A stretch of 64,000 nt of DNA from Dioscorea cayenensis subsp. rotundata. Taxonomy: Eukaryota; Streptophyta; Magnoliopsida; Dioscoreales; Dioscoreaceae. Under the pieces are notes generated by a model. It did no database searches and was not told the origin of the DNA. It saw only the letters and a program-made list of their open reading frames with translations. The stretch's first letter is position 1; each line of letters opens with the position of its first letter. The translations under genes were made by a program, and so were the position numbers. This document shows, one piece after another, positions 1-11,771 of the stretch. Location: the NCBI RefSeq assembly GCF_009730915.1, contig NC_052477.1, positions 28,592,420 to 28,656,419 of the forward strand, in the 5' to 3' direction.

Positions 1-44
<44 letters not shown>
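1..44. repeat. (TA)n microsatellite at window edge
   Basis: The window opens inside an uninterrupted AT dinucleotide run, so its true length is unknown. It lies in AT-rich intergenic DNA. Confidence 0.95.
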
Positions 45-50
<6 letters not shown>

Positions 51-779
51 TTTGATGAAATGCGGGCATATGCCGCATATCATGTCAAAGACATGCATAA
101 ATATCCTATGCTGATGACCCGATAACAATATGTCAAGAGGTCATTTGCATATCATATTTTTTACAAATTTCAAAATTATCAAATATTTATAAACATTAAA
201 AATGAATTTTATTTTTATATATATATATATATGACAATGTAAACAATCGTGTCATTTTACGCACATTAAACATTCAACCATGGTTTTCAGAAACAGATAA
301 ACCCTCAATCTTTCATAGAGAAAATAAATTCATCCATATTATTATGTTGATTATTGTACAATATCTAACATTTAAGATAAAAGAATATTTTTTTTAGAAA
401 AAACAGTCTAATACATAAAACTTTTATTTTTTTTTCAGCATATAAATTTTTAATTTAATTAAGAATTTTTATTTTAATCTCCATCTCTACCAATTTTTTT
501 AACCATAAAATCTCACCCTTCGATAGCAAGCTCACAATGGTTCACTAGATGACATATAATAGTAAAAAAATAAAAATAAAAAATAATTTGTAAAATTAAA
601 ACTTTAAACGTCTTTTTCTGCAAAATGTTTTTAATTATTTTCTATGCTAATTCAGAAATTTTATGAAGTATTAAATAATAACTTTATTTTATTTCTCAAT
701 TTTAATATATTTATACATTTAACAATATTTTTTTAAAAAACACAAAACATTCTTTTACAAGTAAAAATAATTTAGTTTT

Positions 780-990
780 TATATATTGACTCACTTCACC
801 CCACTTCACTAAAAAAAATAATGAAGTGGGCTTAGTTCAAAATTAACTTCAGTCAAAAGTAAGAAAAATAGTCTAATTTTTCCACTTCTAGTGATAAAAA
901 CTTCTCTTATCTCAGCACAAAATGAACATCAGAAGTGGAAAAAATCAGACCATTTTTCCTCACTTCTCTTGAAACGAACGCTCCCTAAAT
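780..990. repeat. MITE-like remnant with internal inverted repeat
   Basis: Two arms of about 20 bp around 875-893 and 932-951 (one reading agtctaatttttccacttct, the other its near reverse complement) flank a short spacer. The right margin ends in a motif resembling 'gaacgctccctaaa', which is common at ends of plant non-autonomous DNA transposons. The left end and target duplication are not clear, so the element is partial or old. Confidence 0.4.
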
Positions 991-1111
991 TCAAATAAAA
1001 CTGGAGGAGCGTCTCATAATTTTCAATGAACAAATGTAATTACGAGACATATCAAGGGTATATATATAAAAAAAAACCCATGACCAAGGCGGCAACCGGT
1101 TCCTCTTTTGA

Positions 1112-1138
1112 CTCTCTCTCTCTCTCTCTCTCTCTCTC
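1112..1138. repeat. (CT)n microsatellite in promoter/5' leader
   Basis: An uninterrupted CT run sits about 300 bp upstream of the carrier start codon. Pyrimidine-rich tracts of this sort are common at plant core promoters and 5' leaders. Confidence 0.9.
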
Positions 1139-1364
1139 GTTCTTCTTCAACGTAGCAAAAGAAAGAAAGAAAGAAAGAAGAGAGATAGGGATAGAGAAAT
1201 CCCAAAGAAAGAGGAGAAATAGGGATAGAGAAATCCCAAATTCGGAATAAGGAATCGGAATTGGAATAGCGCGCTATTCCATCATCGCCGATCATGTGGC
1301 CCTAATCCCTTTTATGGCTCCTAATCCTCTTCAATCTCCATCTCCATCTCCCACTTCTCTTTAT

Positions 1365-1390
1365 AACCCTAACCCTAACCCTAACCCTAA
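1365..1390 (+). promoter_or_regulatory. Telomere-like AACCCT motif in 5' leader
   Basis: Four tandem AACCCT hexamers lie 50-75 bases upstream of the carrier ATG. The unit is six bases, not the usual plant seven-base CCCTAAA. Short telobox motifs are common in 5' leaders and promoters of plant genes for mitochondrial and translation functions, so this is read as regulatory rather than as a telomere remnant. Confidence 0.5.
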
Positions 1391-1441
1391 CTCTCTTCAT
1401 CCATCCTCAATCCCTTCTTCTTCTTCTTCTTCTCCTTCTCA

Positions 1442-3852
1442 ATGGCCACTGATGCTTCCCCCAAATTCCGCCACCCGGAACTTCTCCCTGCCGCCACTGC
1501 TGCCACCTCTGAAAACCTTCAACTTTCCCATGATGGTCTCCTTTTCTGGCAGTATATGATTGCTGGATCTATTGCTGGTCTTGTTGAGCATACTGCTATG
1601 TTCCCTGTTGATACTCTCAAGACGAGGATGCAAGCTGGATCTTTGCCTTGTCATCTGCCTTTTGGTCTTCGCCATGCGCTTGCCTCTGTTCTCCGCCATG
1701 AAGGTTTTCTTGGTCTTTACCGTGGGATTGGCGCTATGGGTCTTGGTGCTGGCCCTGCCCATGCTGTTTACTTCTCTGTTTATGAGTTTGCTAAGCAGGC
1801 GCTCTCTAAGAATAATCCTAATAACCCCTTTGCGCATGCGGCGTCTGGGGTGCTTGCCACGGTGGCTAGCGATGCTGTGCTCACGCCGATGGATACCGTG
1901 AAGCAGCGGCTGCAGCTTGAGAGTAGTCCGTATAGAGGGGTGGGGTGATTGTGTTAGGAGAGTGATGAGAGAAGAGGGGGTGCGTGCGTTCTATGCGTCT
2001 TATCGGACGACGGTGGTGATGAATGCGCCGTTCACGGCGGTGCACTTCGCGACGTATGAGGCGGTGAAGAGAGCGTTGACGGAGGTCTCGCCTGATAGTG
2101 CTAATGATGAAACGTTGGTGGTGCATGCCACGGCTGGTGCTGCGGCAGGAGCTCTGGCAGCGGCTGTCACTACTCCTCTTGATGTGGTGAAAACCCAATT
2201 GCAGTGTCAGGTAAAGAAAAGCTCTGATTGATGCTAAAAGTTCTCTCTTTTTACTACGTAGCAGATGAAGTAGTGGTATTTGGAAACACATGCTATAGAA
2301 CTCTTTATTGATGTTTGGGATTCTGTTTAAGATTGCTGTTAGGGGATGTGAAACTTCAGAGTTATGTCCACCGGTCATTCTATCAGCTACATTGAGTTAG
2401 AGAGAGTTTATGCTCTGCAAATTAGCCTACATCTGAATTTCTGGCCTCCTTTTTTTCCATCCCCACAGAAGCATCTTGTTAGCTTTAAAGTTTGGGAAAA
2501 AAAAAAGTAATTTTTATTTTCTTTTGAAGAAGAAAAGCTTCATGATAATGAGTGAAAGTGAATATTTTTTCTTTTTCTATGGTGTCCTGAATCACTAAGT
2601 ATTTTGGTGACTTAGACAAGTGGATGGATTTGTTCTTTGATAGAAGATGTGGGGATATATTTTAGTAGAGGTCTTCAGGTTTTTAAGTGATGAGACTATA
2701 TTCAGTGAAGCTATGCATGGATTTTCTGCATGGCAAAATTCAGTGTGAATATGAGCATGAATCCGTTGTCTGTGAAAGGTTATGCTATTTGCTTATTGCA
2801 CATGCAGGGCTGTTATGCTAAACCAAAGAAGTGTTAATTTTCCATATGGAGATTCATTATCGTTGGATGTAAAATTTAAAGAAAAAAATTAGGATTGAAG
2901 GGACAATTCAGAAAGATGCAGGGGACAATGAAGACATTGAAAAGAGTGAGACTAGAGTTTGTTTAGTATTCAGTTTTTGCAAGCCAGTGCTCTGTTATGA
3001 TTGACCTTCCCCATTATCCGTTAGAAGTCTCTCAAATAATGGACTCTTGCTGATGGTAGGTTGTTAGATCCTTTGTATCTTGTTGAAGAAAACAAATGAT
3101 ATTTGGTGGCTATTGACATGCTCTGGCTGACTGAAATTGTTGAATTGAGAAATGATAGACTTTGAAGGTAAGCATAGGATTAAGATCAACACAATTTCTA
3201 TCCGGGGCTAAGATCCCTTTCATTATAACTTTTTTTGGAGAAATTAGTTAAGTTATCCTTTTGCCCTATGTTATCTTATGACTTATTTTACCCTTGGAAG
3301 TATTCTAGATTGACCCTGTTCTTGATATATACCATCATACAATAGAATAATTGGAAATAGCACTTAGGTTAGTTTTACAAGTAATTTGAAGAAGATATAT
3401 ACTTTTTTTATTTGATGCCAGATTAATGGTCAAAATTATGTTTAATTAATGCCGTGAAGTAAAAAATAAAGTATTCACCTAATTTCTTTTTCTTGTTGTT
3501 CTTTTTAACCTTTGTCTATCCAATCATTTTCCAAATTTTCAACAACCAGATGAAATGTTACTTTATAAGATATGGCATTCTATTGCTTTGAAGATTCAAC
3601 TGACAAGTTACATTGAGAATTTTCACACATAATTTGTTCTACCAGGGTGTCTGTGGTTGTGACCGATTCTCTACCAGCTCAATTTGGGATTTAATACGAA
3701 CAATAAGAAGGCGTGACGGCTATACCGGACTTATGAGAGGATGGAAGCCCAGGATGCTCTTTCACGCCCCGGCCGCTGCTATTTGCTGGTCAACTTACGA
3801 AGCTTCGAAGTCTTTTTTCCAACGACTCAATAATACGAAGAATCCCTCTTGA
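1442..3852 (+). CDS. MIT1: Mitoferrin-like mitochondrial iron carrier (MIT1/MIT2 type)
   Basis: SLC25-family transporter of the mitochondrial inner membrane; plant MITs import iron for Fe-S and heme use. Two exons: 1442-2210 and 3646-3852, intron GT-AG, phase 0. About 324 residues after allowing for one extra base, close to Arabidopsis MIT1/2. Three mitochondrial-carrier repeats are visible, each with the Px[DE]xx[KR] signature: PVDTLK in repeat 1, PMDTVK in repeat 2, PLDVVK in repeat 3. Family-typical blocks are AMGLGAGPAHAVYFS, YRTTVVMNAPFTAVHF and LFHAPAAAICWSTYE. The frame breaks inside repeat 2: the G-runs at 1937-1945 hold one base too many, after which the protein resumes as GDCVRRVMREEG. 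This looks like a consensus error, since both sides are conserved. An upstream ATG (1314) opens an 81-codon ORF overlapping the start. The next gene is convergent. Confidence 0.93.
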
Positions 3853-4635
3853 ATCAGCATATGCAATACGTAATTTTTCTTCTTCCTTTTTTTACTCTGG
3901 TTTTCTCCTGATATGAAGTGACACATTTATGTCATCCTTCCTTCTCTGTTAATGAGAACAAGCATCATTCTCTTTTGAGGATGCTTTTGTACCCTTATAA
4001 ATGATCCATGAAAACATCTGCTCAGAAGGATATGTATTTGTATCATTCTTCTGTGTTCACTTCAGGAGTTTTACTGTGTTACATTTTATGAAATTTACCC
4101 CTTTTTAGTGTGTACCCAGTTCTCGCTAGTTCTCTTTTTTTTTTTTTTTAATTAAAAAGAAGGTAAATTTCCATCACTATAATAATTATTTGCAGGCCCA
4201 AAAAAATAAATGAAATAGAATTTTCTTATTTAATTTGTTTAAATATTTCAAGATTTTTGGCAATTGACTGATATAATGAGTGTTAGATTAGTGGGTTGAA
4301 TATTTTTTTAAAATCCAAATTGGAACCAGACATTAACTGTGAAATGATATAACATTCAAGAATCTGGGCCAGCTACATAATTTAATAAATAATAAAAGTG
4401 CACTTAACCCTGCAGTATAAAGTTCCCTTCACATAGGATGAGACTTGAATTTGATTCCCTCATAGAGGGAAGAGTGAGAGTCCCTAATAATATTCTTTTC
4501 AATAATATTCTTTGACCGAAAAGATTCATCAATGTGCTGGGCATATGTGGCCAAAAACCTTGTAATTGTATGGAACCATGGTTTACAAGCACATTAATTA
4601 CCATGGTAATCTTTTTGAAAAGTTCTTTATGAGGG
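3853..4635. other. Intergenic, convergent 3' ends
   Basis: Non-coding, AT-rich. It contains the 3' ends of the carrier (plus strand) and the PP2C gene (minus strand). There is a long T-run near 4135-4150. Nothing else recognisable. Confidence 0.6.
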
Positions 4636-7600
4636 TTAATAGTTATAAATTTCTACCCTTGAAAAGGCTTCTGATGGTTCCAAAACATCAGCTGAACTCA
4701 CCACTTGGCCCACAATCACAGTAATATCATCTGGTTTACCACCTGATTAATCAAAGGACATCAAAAATTAAAGCAAAGTTCCAATTCAACAAAGATTGAT
4801 TGAAAATAATAAGAAGTAGGAGTTCAGTATGTGAGCCATACCGATAAGTTTCTTTCCGAGTATTTTCTTCCAGAACGGCACATCAAAGTCCCTGTTTATT
4901 TACGTTAAATTGGAGAAACAAAATGTCAGATCTGAAGCACATATCCATTTAGAATGCCATTTCATGCTTGTGCTCTGATACTGAAAGGGAAATCGACAAA
5001 GATATAATGCGATTCTGAAGGGAAGAAATAAAGGAGCCTTATTTTGTACCTTGTTTCTGGCTTCGAGGGAGTAGGGTGAATCGAAGTTAGCATCCATTGA
5101 ATGATTGCATGCAAGATCAGCTAATGCCTTTTGCTGCATTGAAGCATCAAATTGTTTATCAGAAGAAAGCGACAGCTTTGATTACTAGAATGATGGGAGA
5201 GGGTAACCGGGAAACTTACCGGCTTCTACTGCAGTGTTGAATCTGGATATTGTGGAAACAATTTCATGATCGAAGACATTATCAAAAAGGCCATCTGAGC
5301 CAACAACGATCATATCTCCTTCCAGTAAATCCACATTGGAAACCTAGGCAGGAAAGTTTCAAATGGTACTACCACTAGAGACTGAGTGTTATGCATTCAG
5401 ATTTAAATTCATGCAAGCTAAGAGGTTAGAATAGAAAGGTCAGTAGGGATTGCAGTTGAATTTTATTTATTGAAAAGCTGGTCAGGTAAATACTGAAGAA
5501 TAACAAGAAAATTAGCTCATCTCACATTGGTGGGAAAATTTGCAGAGTATTCATTGAGAGGAAGACAAAAACATAATCAAGAAGACTTGTCCAAATAACT
5601 GAGCACATGTTAGAAAATATATGCTGAAAAATTAGGTTTTCAAGTTAAGATCTTGTCATGAAAACACAATAAACCTTTCATAAATCAAATGATAGGGAGA
5701 AAAAAATACTAGAGAACACAATAAAAAAAAATTGAATGAAGGTATCCTCCCCGGTAGAAAGTCACCCTGACATGATAAGACACATAGGTGCTGAAGGTGA
5801 GGTTCTTTGTTCTTTGCAAGACCAATTATATTGAATGAGTCATACTGAAGTTGCTGTGGATGGGCCATTACAGTTTCTTTCAAGAGAAAATGCAAGTTTC
5901 ATGGTTTGGTTTGAGGAAGCTAAAATACTTCAAATGAGACATTGCTTCTGACTTTAAAATGGTCGGTCATATATATTGTTTGAAAAATACTTGCTTGATC
6001 TATTATAAGGTGAAATGAGTTGAGAAAAATCAGGAAAATAGCTGGTTGTCATATAAAACCAAATCCAATTATAAATCAAATCTAAGCTCAAGAAGACAAG
6101 TGCTGGTGGACATAAATTATAGAAGAAATGGATAGAATGAACATGGTGCATACTGCATACCACTGCATCTCTGTAAGTCTGTCCAATTATCTGAGAGCTT
6201 AACTGGTAGGGGCAATCAAAATAGTGTTCTTGTGGTGTGGTAGAGAAAATCACATCGCCTGTTAAATGTCGATGAAAGATGTATGAAACGAAATGAAATG
6301 AAAAACTAAACATCCATGAAAAGGAAATCAAACAGGAATGTCCACAAAACCTTTCCGGAGAACACGGAGTCCACAATCTCCAACATTTGCAAGTTTTAAA
6401 GTCCCATTCTTCTCCAGCATAGCAACAATGCTATTCAGACAGAAGATCATAAGAAAAGTTAATAACTGACAAACTTTTCTCAGCTTTGTAAATTAAACAA
6501 GAAATAATATGATAGAACTAAGTGTTTCTAAAGATCAGGATAGAACTTACGCAGTAGCTGACCCTATGGAAGAAGTTGCAGCATGTGCCTTCCCCAAGAG
6601 AATTTGGGGATTGTAATTGACCTGCCAAGATGCACATTGCATATGCACCTCATTGACATCTGGATAAGGATTGACTTATAAAGAGCCAAATTCATAAGAA
6701 ATGGTAGGTAAATAAAACATATGCAGTCATGTATTCTCCAAAATCTGTTAAAAGGAAATACAAGCATGATTGCCCCATATTATGTGTGCTTATCATACAT
6801 ACAAATATATTTGGCCCAGATCAGTTATGATCAATTTTCTTTTGTGACATCCATCACATCAACATTATGATTTGAGTGTAAGTGAGAGTGATAGATTAAA
6901 TTGTTATTTCTACCCACAAACACAAAATAAGTTTTGATCCATAGAAATCTCCATGATTGTTTTGTACACAAAATCAAGGGCACTTGTTGCTTCAAGCATA
7001 CCTTCCTTATTGAAATTTAGATAAATGGAAGCTCAACCGCATCTCAGTAAATATTGTAAAGCTTCCATGGTACCACATGGTGCTTTCTTCTAAGCAAGAA
7101 AGTTCTTGAACAATCAAAAGTAGTCTCCATGTAAAATAGTAAAACACCTTAAAAAAGTTTTATAGGTGATGCTTATTATAGGTAAAGAGAAGCGGTAAGA
7201 GCTTAAAGTAGACGATACTAATAAAAGTAACATGGACTAGAGAAAAATTGAATTTTGATGCTTTAACCTGTTAAAATCTCAAGTAGAATTACCTCATGAT
7301 CCATGACTAGACATGAAGCATTGGCCATTAATTCCTGAGAAAATAGTGCAGGATTGACATTTCGGACTGCCCATCTGTCAATCAACGAAAGAAGTACTAG
7401 AGGGATAGAACTTCAGTTACTCTTATAGTGGAAAAAACACAAGTATGGAAAAGCAATTGATACAATGGGAAATGGTTTATACCCTGAAACACCATCAGCA
7501 ATGGCAAAAACTCCACCATTGTAATTGCTCACAAAGAAAGCATCCTCACCACCTTTATCAGCCTAGAAATAATTTAACACAAAGAAAACCCAGACAAAAA

Positions 7601-8628
7601 ACAAGAACTGAGATGTTCAATTACTTCATGTCCCATATCCAACAAAAGCAAATGAATGAAAGAAAATGAGTAATTGGCAAACAAACAGATAATAAGAAAG
7701 CAAAAGGAAAGAAAATTAAACTACCTTACTTGGATGTGGAATGAGATGAGTTCCAAAAGAGATAGATACCTCCGACCTATGATGACGATGAAAACAGTCA
7801 ATTAATCCAGTGGTTAGACAACTCCAAAAATTACAATCAACAAACGCAAAAGCATCTAATGAATGAATGCTTCTGATGTATCTTAATCATTAACATTTCA
7901 AGTCTTTAGCTAGCAAGTATTCTATATGAACGGATCTCTACTGAAACCAAAAAGGTAGATAATAACTTTTCCACAGCCAAAATCAGACAAAGGACCTTGT
8001 CTTTACTAGAGACTTGGGCAAACATGCATCTCATCATCCTTTTGTAATCAATATGAATCATATATCTCTACTTCCCATGAAGCACTCTCTGATTTCATTG
8101 ACCTAAAAATGAATTTGACCAGCGACAAGCACAACATATACAAACTTCTACCATTTTCATCCCATAAAGTTATAAACGACATCAACATGAATACACCTAA
8201 TCACAAACACTTCCGTCTAGAAGCAAACTCCTTCTAAATCAACAGCAAGAGTGTAAAAAAAACCATACAAAACTTCCAAAAAAGCTCAAAAATTTCCCTG
8301 ATAACTACCAATCCATGGATATGCAAACTAATATCAACAGCAAGCGGTAATAAATAAAAATAAAATTAAGCACGCACACATAGACACACAAACTTCCATA
8401 AAAATCTCAAAACTTTCCTTGATAACTACGAATTCATTAAAAAAGCAAAGTGATTACAAGAGATGACACAGATTCAGCTCACCTTATCTGATGGCTTGAA
8501 GCCGAAGCGGAACAACTTCTCTTAGAAATGGCACACCTTCTCAACGCAATGGGAGGACGAGCAGGAGAACAATGAAGAAGAAATCGACAACATTGAGGCA
8601 TGCTTAGCCTCATCATCGCCTTCACCAT
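4636..8628 (-). CDS. PBCP: Chloroplast PP2C, photosystem II core phosphatase type
   Basis: Mn/Mg-dependent PP2C Ser/Thr phosphatase; Arabidopsis PBCP dephosphorylates PSII core proteins in thylakoids. Eleven exons traced on the minus strand: 8483-8628, 7725-7776, 7483-7562, 7293-7374, 6551-6621, 6351-6430, 6161-6258, 5220-5343, 5050-5133, 4842-4891, 4636-4742. About 323 residues. Metal and active-site blocks in order: GGEDAFFV, ADGVSGWAV, ANVGDCGLRVL, GSDGLFDNVFDHE, PDDITVIV; TTPQEHYFDCPYQLSS is the family signature. The start MVKAMMRLSMPQCCRFLLHC, rich in S, R and A, fits a transit peptide; an in-frame upstream ATG at 8751 is possible. Exons 9 and 10 each carry one extra base (T-run 5129-5132, C-run 4890-4892 on the plus strand); without them all phases join. 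Head to head with the next gene. Confidence 0.93.
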
Positions 8629-8901
8629 TGCTCCAAGCTCCAACCTCTCTCTCTCTCTCTCTCGCGTTCTTGAGCTTGTTCGCTGGTAATAAAAAGGCCA
8701 CGTCCAAACGGATCTTTTGCGGATCCACAAAAGATCCGGATCCGAATCCAAACCCGAAAATCCGAATACATTAAATCCTAATTAAAAATTTAATACTTGG
8801 ATTAATAAACAATAATCAGTATTAAACTTTTCCAAGATCCAAATCATCAGGTACTCTTCTTCTTCTTCTTCTTCTTCTTCTTCTTCGCGTCGTCTTCTCC
8901 G
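8629..8901. promoter_or_regulatory. Compact bidirectional promoter, PBCP/MEA1 pair
   Basis: Only 273 bases separate the two divergent start codons. A CT/GA run (about 8648-8662) lies on the PBCP side and a CTT trinucleotide run (about 8859-8885) on the other, both probably within the 5' leaders. No clear TATA box was seen for either gene. Confidence 0.6.
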
Positions 8902-9458
8902 ATGGCGGCGACCTCCAATGGCTATCATCAAGGTAAGATTTCTCCTTTTTCCTTGATTCCTTTCGATGGTCCCAGATCACCCACCCTTGTGCCTCCGCAG
9001 ACTCCGATGTCGACTCAGATGGTAGTGTCGATGATGCCTACTACCATCCTATCTCCGCTGACTCTGACGATGGCGGAGATCTTGAGAATGAATACCCATC
9101 CTCTTCCGTCTTGCAAACTAATGCCCCTGATCCCAACAATGGATATCTAGACGGTAGCGATCTATTGCATCATTACGCCCAGAGTGGAGTTGCGGGTTTG
9201 GACTTGAATGGAGGAGGAGATGGGGAATCGGATGAAGAGGAGGAGATGGATAGGGAGAGGGAGGCGTCGATCTCGAGGGCGTTCCGGGAGGATGAGAGCC
9301 GGAGGAGTGCTCCTCTGACGGAGGAGAACGCGGCGAGGGTACTGGAGGCGATGAGAGGGGTGGTGTTCCCGGGGGTGGTTCCGAATTGGGCTGGTGAGAT
9401 TGCTGAGGAACGGTGGGTGGATCAGCTCCGGCAACTGCGAGGTGAACCAGCTCCCTAG
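8902..9458 (+). CDS. MEA1 (male-enhanced antigen 1) family protein
   Basis: Two exons, 8902-8932 and 9001-9458 (68-base GT-AG intron), give 162 residues with no break. The N-terminal two thirds are acidic and low complexity (DSDVDSDGSVDDAYYHP, then ESDEEEEMDRERE). The conserved C-terminal block reads LEAMRGVVFPGVVPNWAGEI followed by AEERWVDQLRQL, which matches the MEA1 C-terminal pattern of a hydrophobic helix, P-x-W-A and a final W in mammalian MEA1. The molecular role of this family in plants is not established; a small disordered adaptor is a reasonable guess. The first exon is too short to be found as an ORF, and it uses the ATG directly after the CTT-rich leader. It shares its promoter region with PBCP. 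Confidence 0.8.
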
Positions 9459-9639
9459 AAGTTCATATTATGATTTTTTTTTTTCTTTTTTTGAATTTTC
9501 TGGCGTGCTTTGTTGTTGATGATGGTTTGCTTTTCTGGGAATGGGCGCAAGTTAGTAGCTTTTCATCATTTATGGATGCTGCATGGTGGATTTCAATTTG
9601 ATTGGAAGATGTAAACATCATCATGTTTTGTTATATTTG

Positions 9640-10190
9640 ACAATTGGTAGTGATCCAACGCAATGTTTACATGTTTGTTGAAATCTTGTGATACAGTATT
9701 GAGCAACACTCTGAGTTAGGTGTTATTGAATCATATCTTGTTCTTGTTTCTACTTAGTATCCTTCTATGTAAGGTTGCAAATTCTCTGAAATCTTGTGAT
9801 GCAAGTGTTTGTGCACTGATCTTGATTTGGTGTTGTGAATCATTTGTAGTTCCTTTTACCAATTAGTACCACTCAAGGCGAGGTTGCATGTTTTCTGAAA
9901 TCTTATGATACAAGTGTTGCGCAATGAGCTTGATTAGGTCATTAGGTGTTATGAACCATACCTTGCTTTTACCCAAGTAGTATCATTCAAAGTAAGGTTG
10001 CCTGTTTGCTGACATCTTGTGATGTAAGTGCCGTGCAGTAATCTTGAGTAAGTGTTGTAAATCATACCTTATTCCTTTTACCATCATTCATGCAAGGTTA
10101 CATTTTGCTTAACTCCCATGACATCAGTGTTGCAATTACCTCACTTAGGTAGTGTGAATCTTGTTGTGTCCTTATTAACAATTGTGACGG
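9640..10190. repeat. Degenerate tandem repeat, about 120 bp unit
   Basis: Four to five diverged copies follow one another. Each has a core like 'gaaatcttgtgatacaagtg', then 'gcactgatcttgatttggtg', 'gtgaatcatacctt' and a 'caaggttgc' segment. Copies differ by many substitutions and small indels, so the array is old. It lies directly downstream of the MEA1 gene. Confidence 0.75.
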
Positions 10191-11771
10191 TTCAGTTTAA
10201 GGTCTTGGGTATTGATAAAATATGAAGTCCAACTAGGATTTTTCAACATTCTGGAAGAAAAAAATTTGGTTTGTATGTTTACAATATCGGGTGTTTTTAA
10301 TGTTTGACATCAGGGGTGTAAAAGGAGTTCAGCAATGAGATGAGCAAGTGAGATTTGTGTAAATTACATAACTGAAATTTCCCACAGATTTCGAGTCCAA
10401 CCCTACTTGTGTACTGAGAACCATTGATCTTCACTTTTTTATCTAAGTCATAGCTAAAATTATTTCTATGATTAATTTTCAGTTTTGTTTATATACAAAG
10501 CATACAAATGGTTGAGCATATAATAAATTCAGTTTGCTTATAATGTTCCATTGCAGTGTTCTTTTGTTAGATGCATACACACAACTTTCGTTGATCCTGA
10601 ATTCTAAATGAAGAAGGTATTTATGGAATGCAGATTAAATGCATACATTAGAATCAAACCTTTCAGTTCCTGTTTCAACATTTGCTTCTTCCTCTGCAAT
10701 TAGAATAAAAAATTTCACATAAAGCTAGTCACTCCAAGAAGTTCAAACCATAAATCTTATGACCTTCATACATAAACTGGTGTTTTGGTTGTATGTTGTT
10801 TACTTTGGCTACATCATAAGATCAACGTATGATGATAAAATATTTTCATTAAAGTTTTCTGTTAAATGTTAAACATCAAAGTTGATATTTTATGGAGCAT
10901 ACAATCAAATACTAATTTCTGGAAGTATAGTTTAAAAAACCAATTCTTTAAAGGAATGCGCAAATTTCTGCTAAAAAGATTATTTATGCATACCAATGGT
11001 GGAATTTACCTAAAGGTTCATACTAAAGTTAATGATTGTCAATGTCTTAATTTTTTAGATTACTGGTTGGCACTTAAAATGAAACCACCCAAAGTGATTG
11101 ATGTTCTCCATGGAGAATACTGAGTTCTCATAAGATGCATTTGCCAAATTTTTACATCTAAATTTACAGCATTAGCTAGAAAGTTTCCATTCAATGTAGA
11201 CTCCTGGATTTGAAAACACCTCATAACTGCAGATGAAGTTAAATTTGGGTAAATTACACAGATGAAAGTTGATTCACAAGCAAATTTTAGGATGGGCATG
11301 ATAACTTTTTTAGCATCTAAAATCCATGAGAGCTATTAGTAAATTCAATAGATTGGCTTAAGCAATGCTTCCAATCCTTCCAATCAACCAAAGGGTTATT
11401 AAAGCCTCAACATAGAAGCCTCGATTAGTACTCATCCATGGAGTGAATGAGTAGCAGCAAGAGCAAAAAAGAGGGACATGTAACAGAGGATTGCTGCCTT
11501 GTGAACATGTCTGCAAAAAATGAATTCTTGATTGAAAAAAGCAGAATATCAACATAAATCACTGTTTCATTAATGAGAAGTAAACATTTCTTCATTATTT
11601 TAATTTCAGTATCATTTTTTACTATAAAAATTTAGTTCACAAAATAGTTTAAATCATAAGGTGTGTGTGCCTTATTTAGCTATGTGCGTTACAATGTAAA
11701 GTAGAACTGAGATTTAGCACACATGCATCAATATAGTAAGATGACAGTCATTACAAAGCTCATACCTGGCC
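10191..11771. other. Intergenic, no gene seen
   Basis: AT-rich DNA with short chance ORFs on both strands lacking homology or splice support. Probably the 3' flank of the LRR gene on the right. Confidence 0.6.

Larger units (their letters stand above)
45..1293. other. AT-rich intergenic DNA upstream of the carrier gene
   Basis: No coding region is seen. The stretch holds poly-A/T runs, a short TA tract near 220, a foldback remnant at about 780-990 and, just before the gene, a CT run and a GAAA-rich purine tract (about 1155-1245) that probably belong to the promoter or 5' leader of the gene that follows. Confidence 0.7.

Noticed and set aside
1365-1390. Interstitial telomere marking a chromosome fusion
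   Set aside because: Only 26 bases, inside a gene leader; too short and too typical of leader teloboxes to suggest a fusion.
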